Assembly: GCA_020723305.1 (NCBI GenBank)
Contig: DYJC01000023.1
Span: 1 to 64,000, forward strand
Length of the DNA: 64,000 bases
Source: Desulfosudis oleivorans
GTDB lineage: Bacteria > Desulfobacterota > Desulfobacteria > Desulfobacterales > SURF-7
Direction: 5' to 3'
Made by a program: the position numbers and the translations under genes. How positions within the stretch are numbered: position 1 is the first letter of the stretch; each line of letters opens with the position of its first letter. This document shows, one piece after another, positions 44,414-55,032 of this stretch. The notes under the pieces are model-generated. The model was not told the DNA's origin, made no database searches, and saw only the letters and a program-made list of their open reading frames with translations.

Positions 44414-47023
44414 ATGCCGATAAAAATGGTCAAGAAGCAAACTGCAAATGAAACAAGTGTCGCCAGATTTCATGTCCGCAATATTTTTGCAATTTGTCTG
44501 ATCCTTGCAGTACTGATTTCCAGTTTCCTGATTTTGCTGGCCATGCAATACAAAAAAAGTGAAAAGCTGGCGGATGAAATCCTTCTTCATAGTTTTAAAG
44601 ATCAGGTCAATCATCTGGACAGCCTGTTGACAAAAATCCTTGCCCATTTAAATGACATGCAGAGCTTGGCCCAGGCGGATTTGCTGGAAACACGTCAAAA
44701 AACCTCCCTTGAATTTCCAGCCGCTTATCACTGTCTTGAAAATAGCGCCGCCGGTTATTTCCACATGGATCATCCTTTGTCGCCTGAAATAAAAAAAATG
44801 ATGGGAAACCTTACCGGCCAAGGGTCATTTCATACACAGGACTTGAATTTTCAACGCGAAATACGGATGGCCTTGAACTTGAACCCGCTTTTTCATTCCG
44901 CACGGGAATCCATCAAGACTTCGGCCTGGGTGTATTATATCTCCTCGAAAAAATTTATCAATCTGTACCCTTGGGTTCCATCCGACGAATGGAAATTCAC
45001 GTTGGAGTCTTATGGAAAGGAATTTTATACCCTGGGACTTCCGGAAAACAACCCTTCCAGAAAATTCTTTTGGACTCAATTATATATGGATGAAGCCGGC
45101 ATTGGTTTGATGACGACCTGCGGTATTCCCGTCTATGATGGAGAAAAATTCCTGGGAACCATTGCCATTGATTTGACGGTAGATTTTTTAAATACCATCG
45201 TAACCGACTTTCGATCTCATCGCGGTGAACTGTTTCTGATCAACACTGAAAAACAGCTCCTGGCACACCCCAAGCTAACCACCTCATGCAGCCGCACCAT
45301 TAAAACACTATCGGATGCAACTCCAACGCCAATTCAGGAATTGTATAAAATCCTCAGTCAAATGTCTTCTTTTTCCATCCGTCAACAGGACGGATATCGT
45401 CTTATTCAGGCTAACCTTCAAAACGCTCCCTGGAAAGTGATTTATTTGGAGCCGATTCCACCCCTCGTCAATGCTTTGGGGGATCACATTGGATTGGGCG
45501 TAATTGCAATAATGAGCTTGCTGCTGGTTTTAGTGGTAATCATACTTTTCATTACACATTTGTTCTACATTCTTCCATCGGAAAAACTGGTGAACTTCAT
45601 CCTGGGTCGAAGCAGGGGAGAATTGTCCGGTCTTACAATTTCCCTCCCGCAGATGTGGAAGTCCTGGTTTGCCGCAGTGGATGAAACATTTCAAAAAAAC
45701 GAACTGTTGACCCAGGAAATCAGGCATCACAATGAGTATTTGGAGGAAAGGGTCAAAGAAAGAACCCTTGAGCTCGAAAAACTGAATGAACAACTCCGTT
45801 TGGAAATCATAGAACGAAAAGACGCTGAAACGGAAAAAGAAAAGACCGAACGAAAAACACAGAAACTGGAAATGCAGCTTCGCCAGGTACAGAAAATGGA
45901 AGCTATTGGAACTCTGGCAGGGGGCATCGCTCATGATTTCAACAATATCCTTGGAGCCATTATTGGTTATACTGAACTGGCCTGGATGGATGCTGCTGAT
46001 GATCCTGCACAACAAAAAAAACTGAAAGAAGTTCTGAAAGCAGCGGATCGGGCAAAAGATCTTATCAAGCAAATACTGACCTTCAGCCGGCGAACAGCAC
46101 CTGAATTCAAACCGGTTCAGGTGAAGGCCATCATTCAGGAAACATTGGAACTGATCAGAGCATCTTTGCCCACCACCATCCGGATTGATTCTGATTTGCA
46201 GAGCGATGATGTCATTCAGGGAGACCCCACTCAGATTCATCAAATGCTGATGAATCTTTGCACCAATGCCGGCCAGGCCATGGAAAAAAAAGGCGGTGTG
46301 CTCTCCGTTGATCTGAAGAATATTGAAATCGATAAGACTCTTGCAATGACCTATCCGGAACTGATTCCAGGTGCCTATCTGAAATTGATCATAAAAGATA
46401 CGGGTGAGGGTATATCGCCCGAGACCATGGAAAGAATCTTTGAACCCTTCTTTACCACCAAGGCACAAGGAGAAGGCACCGGTATGGGGCTCGCAGTTGT
46501 TCACGGAATCATCCAGAGCCACAAAGGAACCATCAGCGTTCAGAGCAAACTGGGGGAAGGCTCTATATTCAGCGTTTTTCTGCCGAGAATCGTCCAGCAG
46601 CCGGATATAATTGATGTTGACGAAAAATTTGCCTTACCCATGGGAAGCGAGCGTATTCTTTTTGTGGATGATGAAGACGCCTTAATCGACATCGGCAAGG
46701 CTATTCTCGAATCACTGGGCTACACAGTGACCACCACATCCAGCAGTGAAAAGGCTTTGACCCTTTTTAAATTTAACCCGAATGCATTCGATCTGGTGAT
46801 CACCGATATGACCATGCCTCAGATGACCGGAGATAAACTGACGGAGGAATTACTCCGGATCAGGCCGGATCTTCCGGTCATCATCTGCACCGGATACAGC
46901 CGGAGAATGTCGGAAGAAAAAGCGCGCCAAATCGGTGCGAAAGGTTTTCTGATGAAACCCTTGTCTTTACAGAATATGGCCATCATGATCAGAACCCTGC
47001 TGGACGATTCATCTGCTTTATAA
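44414..47023 (+). CDS. Hybrid histidine kinase with periplasmic Cache-like sensor
   Basis: The 869-residue protein has TM1 at ~22-44 and a large periplasmic region (~45-355) with Cache-like features ([27 protein letters not shown] strand, [15 protein letters not shown]). TM2 is at ~360-385 and a coiled coil at ~430-490. The HisKA box [10 protein letters not shown] contains H507. The ATPase N-box ([15 protein letters not shown]), G1 (DTGEGISP) and G2 ([11 protein letters not shown]) are present. A C-terminal receiver has D798 in [11 protein letters not shown]. It senses an external small molecule and signals to an unknown regulator, possibly the receiver protein at 38.7 kb. Confidence 0.92.
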   Translation: MPIKMVKKQTANETSVARFHVRNIFAICLILAVLISSFLILLAMQYKKSEKLADEILLHSFKDQVNHLDSLLTKILAHLNDMQSLAQADLLETRQKTSLEFPAAYHCLENSAAGYFHMDHPLSPEIKKMMGNLTGQGSFHTQDLNFQREIRMALNLNPLFHSARESIKTSAWVYYISSKKFINLYPWVPSDEWKFTLESYGKEFYTLGLPENNPSRKFFWTQLYMDEAGIGLMTTCGIPVYDGEKFLGTIAIDLTVDFLNTIVTDFRSHRGELFLINTEKQLLAHPKLTTSCSRTIKTLSDATPTPIQELYKILSQMSSFSIRQQDGYRLIQANLQNAPWKVIYLEPIPPLVNALGDHIGLGVIAIMSLLLVLVVIILFITHLFYILPSEKLVNFILGRSRGELSGLTISLPQMWKSWFAAVDETFQKNELLTQEIRHHNEYLEERVKERTLELEKLNEQLRLEIIERKDAETEKEKTERKTQKLEMQLRQVQKMEAIGTLAGGIAHDFNNILGAIIGYTELAWMDAADDPAQQKKLKEVLKAADRAKDLIKQILTFSRRTAPEFKPVQVKAIIQETLELIRASLPTTIRIDSDLQSDDVIQGDPTQIHQMLMNLCTNAGQAMEKKGGVLSVDLKNIEIDKTLAMTYPELIPGAYLKLIIKDTGEGISPETMERIFEPFFTTKAQGEGTGMGLAVVHGIIQSHKGTISVQSKLGEGSIFSVFLPRIVQQPDIIDVDEKFALPMGSERILFVDDEDALIDIGKAILESLGYTVTTTSSSEKALTLFKFNPNAFDLVITDMTMPQMTGDKLTEELLRIRPDLPVIICTGYSRRMSEEKARQIGAKGFLMKPLSLQNMAIMIRTLLDDSSAL

Positions 47024-47030
47024 CAGCTGT

Positions 47031-47169
47031 GCCAATTTCAAAAGTCTGTTGTTGTCATTCCGGCGAAGGCCGGAATCCAGAGAAATGAAGTGCTATCCAG
47101 TATTTTCAATTCTTTTCTGGACACCGGCCTTCGCCGGTGTGACGGCTTTTATCATTTTGAAATTAGCTC
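47031..47169. mobile_element. MITE family 1, copy E
   Basis: A ~139-bp copy starts GCCAATTTCAAAAGTCTG (the first two bases of the usual end are changed) and ends TTTTGAAATTAGCTC. The interior hairpins are intact and nearly identical to copy D. It lies immediately after the hybrid kinase stop codon. Confidence 0.72.
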
Positions 47170-47379
47170 AATTAATGTAAGTTAGCGTTTATGCCCATTA
47201 CCCCTACCCCGGTTTTGTTGTCCTATCCATATGCCACCAAGGAGGGATGCATCAATAATTCATCAAAGAATTCCGGTTGTTCTGGCCCAGTATTTCAGTT
47301 GACAGATATGCATTTTACCGATAAAAAACAGGGTATCATTTTTCACCTTTTTTCCATATCCAATCAAAGGAATTTACCC

Positions 47380-48537
47380 ATGCGAACTCCTTATTATCTG
47401 GTGATAACCCTCTTTTTAATCTGCTTGCCGTTTATGGGTTGCGGTGACAAAATCGAACCGGGCAATACCGTTCCTCCAAAAGGCCCGGCTGTTTCCGCAC
47501 CCGCCATGACAGTGAAATCCAACTCCTATCCGATCCTGTATGAGGCGGTCGGAAGCGTAAAAGCCCAGGTTTCGGCAACCATTTCCAGCAAGCTCATGGG
47601 AACGGTTACTGCGGTTAAGGTGAAGGAAGGCGACAGGGTCCAGCAGGGCGACACCCTGATTCTCCTGGATGCACGTCAGGTGGGCGCCCAGTTGAACCAG
47701 GCCGAAGCTGCGATGGATGAATCCAGAAAAGCGGAAGCTGCGGCCGTATCTGCCTTACGGGCTGCCGAAGCCGAAGCGGAACAAGCGCTATCCGCATATA
47801 AACGCGGAAAAAAAATGCTGGAAGGAGAAGCCATTACCAAGCAGGATTTTGAGCAGATCGAGGCCCAGTACAAGAAGGCTCAGGCAGCCCTGGCTCAGGC
47901 GAAATCCATGCTGGAAGCTTCCGGACTCCGGGTAAAACAGGCAGTTGCACTGGTGGAAAACGCCAAGGTATCCGAGAAAGATGCACGGGTGGATGCCCCC
48001 TTTGATGGCAAGGTAACCGCAAAACATGTGGATGTGGGGGATCTGGCCTCTCCCGGATCACCACTCGTTACTATCGAGCGAACCGGAGCTTACCGGATCG
48101 ATCTGGTGGTTCCGGAAACCTATATTCAGTCCATCCGTCTGGAACAGAAAGTGGAAGTCCGGATCCCGGCCCTTGGGGATATGCCCATCGAAGGTTCTGT
48201 TTTTGTCATCGTCCCTGCCGCCGATCAGATCAGCCGTTCCTTCATCATACAGATCCTGATTGCCCAGACCGAAGGAATCCGGTCGGGAATGTTTGCCCGT
48301 GTTTCCCTCCCTGTGGGTGAGAAAAATATGATCCGAATCCCCCAATCCTCTATCATCCGGCATGGGCAGCTTACCGGTGTTTACATCATCGATGCGGAAA
48401 AAATAGCCCGATTCCGACTGATTCGAACCGGCAACCCGATCGGCGACCAGATTGAAGTAATATCCGGGATTTCGGATGGAACCCGGATCATTGTTTCCCC
48501 GCCGTCTCAACTGACAAACGGATCTCCGGTGGAGTAA
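47380..48537 (+). CDS. RND efflux periplasmic adaptor (membrane fusion) lipoprotein
   Basis: The ATG at 47380 follows AAAGGAA and starts a lipoprotein signal with lipobox FMGC (C20); 385 residues. A longer frame from 47191 adds sequence with no signal and is not used. The chain has biotinyl-lipoyl-like halves ([40 protein letters not shown]) flanking a long Ala/Glu-rich helical hairpin, the AcrA-type adaptor fold. It lies 5 nt before the RND pump gene and links it to the outer membrane. Confidence 0.92.
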   Translation: MRTPYYLVITLFLICLPFMGCGDKIEPGNTVPPKGPAVSAPAMTVKSNSYPILYEAVGSVKAQVSATISSKLMGTVTAVKVKEGDRVQQGDTLILLDARQVGAQLNQAEAAMDESRKAEAAAVSALRAAEAEAEQALSAYKRGKKMLEGEAITKQDFEQIEAQYKKAQAALAQAKSMLEASGLRVKQAVALVENAKVSEKDARVDAPFDGKVTAKHVDVGDLASPGSPLVTIERTGAYRIDLVVPETYIQSIRLEQKVEVRIPALGDMPIEGSVFVIVPAADQISRSFIIQILIAQTEGIRSGMFARVSLPVGEKNMIRIPQSSIIRHGQLTGVYIIDAEKIARFRLIRTGNPIGDQIEVISGISDGTRIIVSPPSQLTNGSPVE

Positions 48538-48542
48538 AAAAT

Positions 48543-51500
48543 ATGAGTAAAAATTTCGGCCCTGCCGGTAAAATCGCCCAATTTTTCATCGACTCCAAGC
48601 TTACCCCGCTTATCATCATCGCTTCGGTTCTGCTTGGTCTGGCTGCGGTCATCGCCCTGCCCCGTGAAGAGGAGCCCCAGATTATCGTCCCTATGATCGA
48701 TATCTTTGTTCAGATGCCTGGATCGGATGCAACAGAGGTGGAACAGCGGGTCACCCGCCCTATGGAAAAACTGCTCTGGGAAATCCCGGGTGTAGAATAT
48801 GTCTATTCAACCTCAGCACCTGGAATGTCCATGGCAGTAGTGCGCTTTCTGGTCGGACAGAATGAAGAAGAATCGATTGTCCGGCTCCAGTCCAAACTCA
48901 TGGCCAACATGGACCGGATTCCCTGCTGCATCACCCCGCCGCTGATCAAGCCCCGTTATATCGATGATGTCCCCATCCTGGCGCTGACCTTCTGGAGTGA
49001 AGAAGTGGAACCCTATCTGTTGCGCCGGGTGGCAGCAGAAGCAGAAGAAAGACTCAAGCAGGAACCCAATGCCTCCATCAGCACACTGATCGGCGGAGAA
49101 AGCCGCCGCGTGGAAGTTCAACTCGATCCTACACGGCTGGCAGCCTATGGCCTGGATGCGGAAAGCGTCAGCCGGATTGTATTTGCCGCCAATCAGGCAA
49201 CCGATGCCGGAACTTACCCTTCCTCCCAGGGGCAGATCGTGGTTCATACCGGGTCGTTTCTGGAAACCATAGAAGATGTCGGCAATATCGTGGTTGCGGC
49301 GCATCAGGGGCGTCCTGTTTATCTGGCGGATGTGGCCGATATCCATGACGGTCCGCCGGCACCGGAACAATATGTCTATTTCGGCACGGGCCCTGCGTCC
49401 GAAGAAACCATCAAACCCGGAAATTCCCGGCTCGGAGAGCCCTGCCCGGCTGTAACCCTGACACTTGCCAAACGCAAAGGCACCAATGCCATCAGTGTGG
49501 CGAACAAGGTGCTGGAACGGGTGGAAGGGTTAAAAGGAACACTGATCCCGGACAACATTCATGTCACCATCACCCGCCACTACGGTGAAACCGCCAAGGA
49601 AAAAAGCGATGAACTCCTGTTTCACATGCTGATCGCCATTGTATCGGTCACGATCCTGATCTGGTTCACCCTGGGACACCGGGAATCCGGAGTCGTTGCC
49701 TTTGCCATCCCCGTAACCCTGGCACTCACCATGGCGACGTTCTATCTTTACGGCTATACTCTCAACCGGATTACGCTTTTTGCCCTTATCTTTTCCATTG
49801 GTATCCTGGTGGATGACGCCATCGTGGTGGTGGAAAACATTGTCCGTCATTACCGGCTGCCGGAGAATAAAGACCGGCCCAAGTCCCTGGTAGCCATCGA
49901 GGCAGTAGATGAAGTAGGCAACCCCACTATCCTGGCGACCCTTGCGGTCATTGCCGCCATCCTGCCCATGGCGTTTGTCGGCGGTCTGATGGGCCCTTAC
50001 ATGCGCCCGATTCCCGTGGGTGCTTCAGCCGCCATGATTTTTTCCCTGATCGTCGCATTTATCGTAACTCCCTGGGCCTCCTGGCGTCTTCTGCAACATT
50101 CTGCTGCTTCATCCTGCGGTCATCATGACCATGAGGCCGAAGGACGGGCCACCCAGTTCTATCGCTGGATCATGGGCCACCTCATCCACCATCCGGTATG
50201 GCGCTGGTCATTTCTGTCTGCGACGGCCTTCCTGCTGCTCCTGGCATGCGGACTCGTGGCCGTTGGCTGGGTAGGCGTCAAAATGCTGCCCTTTGACAAC
50301 AAAAGCGAATTTCAGGTGATCCTGGACATGCCGGAACATGCAACCCTGGAAGATACCTCTGCGGTTGCATTTGAAATGGGCGAATATCTCAAAACCGTCA
50401 ATGAAGTGGAAAACTACCAGATTCATGTAGGCGTTTCCGGTCCCTTTAATTTCAATGGACTGGTTCGCCACTATTATCTGCGGCAATCACCGAATATGGC
50501 GGATATCCAGGTCAATCTTGCCGGAAAGGATCGAAGGCAGCAGCAGAGCCACGCCATTGCCAAACGCGTGCGTCCGCCGCTCCAGGCCATTGCCGAACGA
50601 TATGGCGCCCGGGTCAAAATCGCTGAAGTACCTCCCGGCCCTCCGGTCTTGTCCACACTGGTAGCGGAAATTTATGGCCCGGATTACAAACGCCAGAGGG
50701 AAATCGCTCTCGAGATCCGGCGTATTTTCGAGGAAACCGAAGGCGTGGTGGATGTGGACTGGATCATGGAAGAAGATCAGATCCGCTATCAGATCGATGT
50801 GGATCAGGAAAAGGCCGCTCTACACGGTATCAGCGTAGCCAACGTCACCCAGACCATCCAGACCGCCCTGTCCGGAAAACCCGCTGGGCTGTTGCACCTG
50901 CCCCTTGAAAAAGAGGATGTCGATATTGTCCTGCAACCGCCGCTTGCCCTGCGTGCGGATTTGGATCGCATCCGGGCAATGAAGATCAGCACGGCAAACG
51001 GAAATCTGGTATCACTCTCCACACTCATCAGCGTGAAGCAGACCCCCATGGATCGAAGCATCTATCATAAAAATCTCATGCCGGTGGTGTATGTCATCGG
51101 CGATGTTGCCGGAGCAAAAGAAAGTCCCGTATATGCCATCCTGGAAATGCGAAAAAAAATTGAAGCCCTGCAACTGCCGGAAGGATACCGCATCGAACAG
51201 CACACAGCCGCCCTGCCGGAAAGCGACCAGCGTTTTTCCATGAAATGGGATGGCGAATGGCACATCACCTACGAAGTCTTCCGGGATCTGGGGCTTGCTT
51301 TTGCCGTGGTGCTGGTATTGATCTTTGTGCTTGTCGTCGGCTGGTTCCAATCCTTCTCCACACCGCTTGTGATCATGACAGCCATTCCATTTTCCCTGAT
51401 CGGCATACTGCCGGCCCATTTTGCCATGAATGCCTTTTTTACCGCCACATCCATGATCGGCTTCATTGCCGGTGCCGGCATCGTTGTGAGAAACTCCATC

Positions 51501-51791
51501 ATCCTGGTGGATTTCATTGAACTGCGTCTGAAAGAAGGCGCACCCCTGGATCAGGCAGTCATCGACGCCGGAGCGGTCCGGTTCCGGCCCATGATGCTTA
51601 CGGCTGCGGCAGTGGTGGTGGGTGCCTCGGTCATCCTTTTTGACCCGATCTTTCAGGGACTGGCTATATCCCTGATGGCAGGAGAAATCGCCTCCTTGCT
51701 GTTCTCACGCATGACGGTTCCCATTCTCTATTTTCTGGACAAACGCTGGGAATCCGCCCATGCAAAGGACAAAGAAAACCCATCTGCCTGA
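48543..51791 (+). CDS. RND-family efflux transporter
   Basis: The 1082-residue inner-membrane pump has twelve predicted helices in the two RND halves and two large periplasmic loops. The proton-relay Asp pair lies in [16 protein letters not shown] (near D424-D425), and the [26 protein letters not shown] start is typical of the hydrophobe/amphiphile or multidrug exporter subclass. It is driven by proton motive force. The adaptor is upstream, but no outer-membrane channel gene follows, so it must share a TolC-type channel encoded elsewhere. The substrate is unknown. Confidence 0.92.
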   Translation: MSKNFGPAGKIAQFFIDSKLTPLIIIASVLLGLAAVIALPREEEPQIIVPMIDIFVQMPGSDATEVEQRVTRPMEKLLWEIPGVEYVYSTSAPGMSMAVVRFLVGQNEEESIVRLQSKLMANMDRIPCCITPPLIKPRYIDDVPILALTFWSEEVEPYLLRRVAAEAEERLKQEPNASISTLIGGESRRVEVQLDPTRLAAYGLDAESVSRIVFAANQATDAGTYPSSQGQIVVHTGSFLETIEDVGNIVVAAHQGRPVYLADVADIHDGPPAPEQYVYFGTGPASEETIKPGNSRLGEPCPAVTLTLAKRKGTNAISVANKVLERVEGLKGTLIPDNIHVTITRHYGETAKEKSDELLFHMLIAIVSVTILIWFTLGHRESGVVAFAIPVTLALTMATFYLYGYTLNRITLFALIFSIGILVDDAIVVVENIVRHYRLPENKDRPKSLVAIEAVDEVGNPTILATLAVIAAILPMAFVGGLMGPYMRPIPVGASAAMIFSLIVAFIVTPWASWRLLQHSAASSCGHHDHEAEGRATQFYRWIMGHLIHHPVWRWSFLSATAFLLLLACGLVAVGWVGVKMLPFDNKSEFQVILDMPEHATLEDTSAVAFEMGEYLKTVNEVENYQIHVGVSGPFNFNGLVRHYYLRQSPNMADIQVNLAGKDRRQQQSHAIAKRVRPPLQAIAERYGARVKIAEVPPGPPVLSTLVAEIYGPDYKRQREIALEIRRIFEETEGVVDVDWIMEEDQIRYQIDVDQEKAALHGISVANVTQTIQTALSGKPAGLLHLPLEKEDVDIVLQPPLALRADLDRIRAMKISTANGNLVSLSTLISVKQTPMDRSIYHKNLMPVVYVIGDVAGAKESPVYAILEMRKKIEALQLPEGYRIEQHTAALPESDQRFSMKWDGEWHITYEVFRDLGLAFAVVLVLIFVLVVGWFQSFSTPLVIMTAIPFSLIGILPAHFAMNAFFTATSMIGFIAGAGIVVRNSIILVDFIELRLKEGAPLDQAVIDAGAVRFRPMMLTAAAVVVGASVILFDPIFQGLAISLMAGEIASLLFSRMTVPILYFLDKRWESAHAKDKENPSA

Positions 51792-51981
51792 TCCATCAAA
51801 TCGTTGAATGGTCAGCCCGTTATTGGATCTTGACTATCCATACAATCGGATATAAATTCCATGCCCAGGTAAGGCGGGTGAATTGTAGTGCATTGTTCTG
51901 AAAACCCCAAAAGGTCAATACAGGATGGTTGAATTCCGGACAATGCTAAGAAAGTAACAGAAATCAAGATCGGAACCGGAT

Positions 51982-52602
51982 TTGGAATATCTGAATTTTC
52001 TTGGAACATATTTTGCCGCATATCCATATATATTAATGCTGCTGGCATTTTTTCTGCTCCTGTTTTTATTCCCCATCCCGGAAGAACTGATCCTGTTTAC
52101 CGGCGGACTCCTCTCCGCAGGTCATGGACAAATGGTCTGGCTCCCAACCCTTATTTGCGGCATATTTGGTGTTTTTTATACGGACTACTGGTTCTTCATA
52201 TTAGCAAAACTGTTTGGACAGAATTTTCTGAAAAACAGGATCGTCCGGAAATTCTTTTCCGAAAAAAAACAGGAAGAAGCCTTGCACCTGGTCTTCAAAT
52301 ACGGCGTATGGGCTGTATTTATCGTCCGGTTCATTCCCGGCGGCATCCGCAACCCTGTTTTTTTTATCTGCGGGCTTTCAAAAATCAAGTCCAGAAATTT
52401 TATCATCGCATCCTTGTCCGGAGCGACAATCGTCGCCCAGTTCAGCTTCTGGCTCGGCTATTTTCTGCATGACACCATCCAATCACCGGAAATTTTATTC
52501 GATAATATCAAACAAAATTTCCAGTTGGGATTGGGCATTATCGTGCTGTTGTTTCTTTTGTTCCTGCTCGTCAAAAAAATATTCCAAAAACTCCGGGAGT
52601 AA
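51982..52602 (+). CDS. DedA/SNARE-associated-type membrane protein
   Basis: The 206-residue protein starts with TTG (51982) and shows DedA features: FPIPEELILFTGGLLSAG, GVFYTDYWFFILAKLFGQ and FIVRFIPGGIRNPVFFICGLS (the F/Y-R-x-x-P-G motif), with about five hydrophobic segments and a terminal Lys-rich tail. DedA proteins are implicated in lipid carrier or phospholipid scrambling and membrane homeostasis. The TTG has only a weak GGA ribosome site, so the start is uncertain. Confidence 0.82.
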   Translation: MEYLNFLGTYFAAYPYILMLLAFFLLLFLFPIPEELILFTGGLLSAGHGQMVWLPTLICGIFGVFYTDYWFFILAKLFGQNFLKNRIVRKFFSEKKQEEALHLVFKYGVWAVFIVRFIPGGIRNPVFFICGLSKIKSRNFIIASLSGATIVAQFSFWLGYFLHDTIQSPEILFDNIKQNFQLGLGIIVLLFLLFLLVKKIFQKLRE

Positions 52603-52748
52603 CCATCTGTTTGTCCGGGCATCACAGAAACAAGAATAACTGGACAATCGACAAACTCATTCACTATAAAATAATCTAATGAAGCCGTTCAGATTATAGA
52701 AAGCATATTCTTGCCGCACTGTCGCAACAATCGAGCCGGTCACATTAC

Positions 52749-52767
52749 AGACTTTTGAAATTGGCTC
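52749..52767. repeat. Solo, inverted end of MITE family 1
   Basis: AGACTTTTGAAATTGGCTC is the exact reverse complement of the conserved left end of the family-1 elements. No partner end is nearby. It lies between the DedA and ferredoxin-like genes. Confidence 0.5.
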
Positions 52768-52814
52768 AATGGTTCTGATAAAATCCTTTGCATTCACAAA
52801 AGACGTTGACTGAA

Positions 52815-53882
52815 TCAAAGCAATCCCCTTTTCTGAGCCATCCGCATCATCTGTTCCACCATGCTTGCCGGCGGTGTGCGAATCTCCGGCCCGGACTTGG
52901 AAACCAGTTTCAGTGCTTCCGTTGGGCAGGTTGTAACACAGAGCCCGCATCCAATGCACCGTTCTCCATCGACAAACGCCAGACCATCATCGTTCATGCG
53001 GAGTGCATTCATCTGACAGCGTTCCAGACATGTTTCACAACCCGTGCAGTCTTCTGTTTCCACCACGGCAAAATGATTGGAAAAGACCATTTCCGACGGT
53101 CTGGGATGCTTGTTAAGCGCCCGCAGTACACCACAGCAATCACCGCAGCAGTTGCACATGCCTGCCGGATTCTGTGAGGTGGCCGGCTGGGTTACAAGCC
53201 CTGCTTCCCGGCATTTTGTCAGGATGTCAATCGCCTCATCCAGTGAAATTGCTCTTCCCATATTCCGATCCAGATAATACTGCCCCATGGAACCGAACAT
53301 GAAACAGGCTTCCATGGGTTTGCCGCAATCATGGTCGATCAAACCGGCTGTTTTACGGCAGATGCAATCCGTGATCACGATAAAGGATTTGCTCCGCAGG
53401 ATTTCAACTGCATCGTCATAACTAGCTACGTTGTGGGTTATATCAATCGATTGATGCACCGGTATGATTCTGAGAAAAAAATCCGCACTAGCCTGCATGG
53501 CACGGTCAAAAGCCTCATCAAAATACTGCCTCGCCATTTCGGCAAAATCGGATTTGAGATTTTTTACCTGAAACTCAAACAGCCCATGAACAAAAGGAAT
53601 GGCGCCATACCGCGACTCGGTGTTTTTTTTCAATCGGAACAGCAATCCTCTCTCCGCCATGTTGTCCAATTGAGCGGCAACTTCCGCTGCAGGACGATTC
53701 AGCCGGGAAGCCACGGTTTCCGTATTTTCCAGCATCGGGGTCAATGCGGTAAACATCGTGGCATCCGCTTCTGAAAAAAGGTATCGAAGGATCTTCAGCT
53801 CGATTCCGGACTGGGTTGCCGGAAATCCCATGGAGTATTGATCCAGTTGTTTTTGCAATTGTCGATAGATATCTGTCTGCAT
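52815..53882 (-). CDS. Multi-cluster ferredoxin-like protein with N-terminal winged helix
   Basis: The 355-residue protein opens with a winged-helix-like region (~25-90, e.g. LENTETVASRLNRPAAEVAAQLDNMAERGLL). Cys-rich middle motifs include C173, C175, C186 and C193, then C243-C250 (CNCCGDCC). Two 2[4Fe-4S] ferredoxin motifs close it: C279/282/285/289 and C309/312/315/319. The layout suggests redox sensing or electron transfer linked to DNA binding, although related proteins may act only as electron carriers. A perfect palindromic operator lies 44 bp upstream. No partner oxidoreductase is adjacent. Confidence 0.82.
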   Translation of the reverse strand: MQTDIYRQLQKQLDQYSMGFPATQSGIELKILRYLFSEADATMFTALTPMLENTETVASRLNRPAAEVAAQLDNMAERGLLFRLKKNTESRYGAIPFVHGLFEFQVKNLKSDFAEMARQYFDEAFDRAMQASADFFLRIIPVHQSIDITHNVASYDDAVEILRSKSFIVITDCICRKTAGLIDHDCGKPMEACFMFGSMGQYYLDRNMGRAISLDEAIDILTKCREAGLVTQPATSQNPAGMCNCCGDCCGVLRALNKHPRPSEMVFSNHFAVVETEDCTGCETCLERCQMNALRMNDDGLAFVDGERCIGCGLCVTTCPTEALKLVSKSGPEIRTPPASMVEQMMRMAQKRGLL

Positions 53883-53925
53883 TATTTTTCCTTCCTTTTA
53901 TATAACGCCATCTCAGGAAAATGTA

Positions 53926-53943
53926 CTTTAACGATCGTTAAAG
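53926..53943 (-). promoter_or_regulatory. Perfect 18-bp palindromic operator
   Basis: CTTTAACGATCGTTAAAG is a perfect palindrome, flanked by ATGT/ACAT on either side with one extra base. It lies 44 bp upstream of the ferredoxin-like gene and resembles operators of TetR-family repressors (AACGNNCGTT type). The regulator is not identified. Candidates in the window are the TetR genes at 39.7 and 63.6 kb. Confidence 0.7.
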
Positions 53944-54192
53944 CACATACCCCCCCATCCTGCTTTTGTCAAGATTTTGTTACCGGCCGATAAAGGGCTT
54001 GATATGGTTGATACCGCACCTGATCCTTTATCCATGAAGAAAACTTACGTGATGATATCCGGATTATTATTATAATATGATTGAGATTTCCCGTAACTAA
54101 GATTATGATGATCTCATATCTTTGTGACCTTTTTTTGCCCGTTTGTTTGGACATCTGTTATAAAACAACAGATAGAGAGGAAAAACTATAAG

Positions 54193-54951
54193 ATGTTTAT
54201 CATACATAAAAAAATACTGCCTATTGTTGCCAGCCTCCTAATTGGAATCAATACGGTTTTTGCAGGAGAGTCTATAACATTAAATACATTGGATTGGGAG
54301 CCATACATTGGCGAAAAATTAAAAAATCAAGGATATGTTGCAGAAGTAGTCAAAGAAGCTTTTAAAAGGGGTGGATATGATCTGAAAATAAAATTCAGAC
54401 CTTGGAAAAGGGCTGTAATGGAATCTCAAAGAGGTGCTGTTGATGGATATTTCCCAGAATATTATTCAGAGGAAATAACGACTCATGCTATATTTTCTGA
54501 ACCTTTTCCAGGAGGTCCTGTTGGATTTTTTGCGGTAAAAGGCACAACCGTGAATTATGATGGGAATCTCGAAACTTTAAAACCCTATAAAATCGGAGTG
54601 GTAAGAGGGTATGTAAATTCAGCGAAATTCGATGCCGTGACATTTTTACAAAAAGAAGAAGTAGTCGATGATATTACAAATATAAAAAAACTGATTATGG
54701 AAAGAATTACCTTGTGTGTGACAGATAAATTCGTAGGTTATTATTTGTACGAACAGTTAGATGAAGACCTGAAAAGCAAACATCAAATCGTGTTTCTGGA
54801 TCCGCCGCTTGATAATAAAGATTTATATGTTTGTATATCAAAAGCAACAAAGCATAACCCTGAAAGTGTAAAAGATGCTTTCAATAAGGGCCTGATTTCA
54901 ATGAAAGCAGATGGTAGTTTAGAAAAAATACTGAAAAGTCATGGTTTCTAA
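54193..54951 (+). CDS. Periplasmic amino-acid-type solute-binding protein (SBP_bac_3)
   Basis: The ATG at 54193 starts a signal peptide ending NTVFA|GES, mature ~230 residues. Segments WEPYIGEKLKNQGYVAEVVKEAFKRGGYDLKIKFRPWKRA and MESQRGAVDGYFPEYYSEE are typical of family-3 solute-binding proteins. The frame to 54124 has no ribosome site and is not used. It is more AT-rich than neighbouring genes. There is no permease or ATPase beside it, so it may have been acquired or may feed a distant transporter. Confidence 0.85.
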   Translation: MFIIHKKILPIVASLLIGINTVFAGESITLNTLDWEPYIGEKLKNQGYVAEVVKEAFKRGGYDLKIKFRPWKRAVMESQRGAVDGYFPEYYSEEITTHAIFSEPFPGGPVGFFAVKGTTVNYDGNLETLKPYKIGVVRGYVNSAKFDAVTFLQKEEVVDDITNIKKLIMERITLCVTDKFVGYYLYEQLDEDLKSKHQIVFLDPPLDNKDLYVCISKATKHNPESVKDAFNKGLISMKADGSLEKILKSHGF

Positions 54952-55032
54952 ACAAATATCCATTATTTAAAAAAGATAGGGGTTGTCCTTTTGATGCACC
55001 ACTGGATTTCTATCGAATAAAGACTCACTGAC

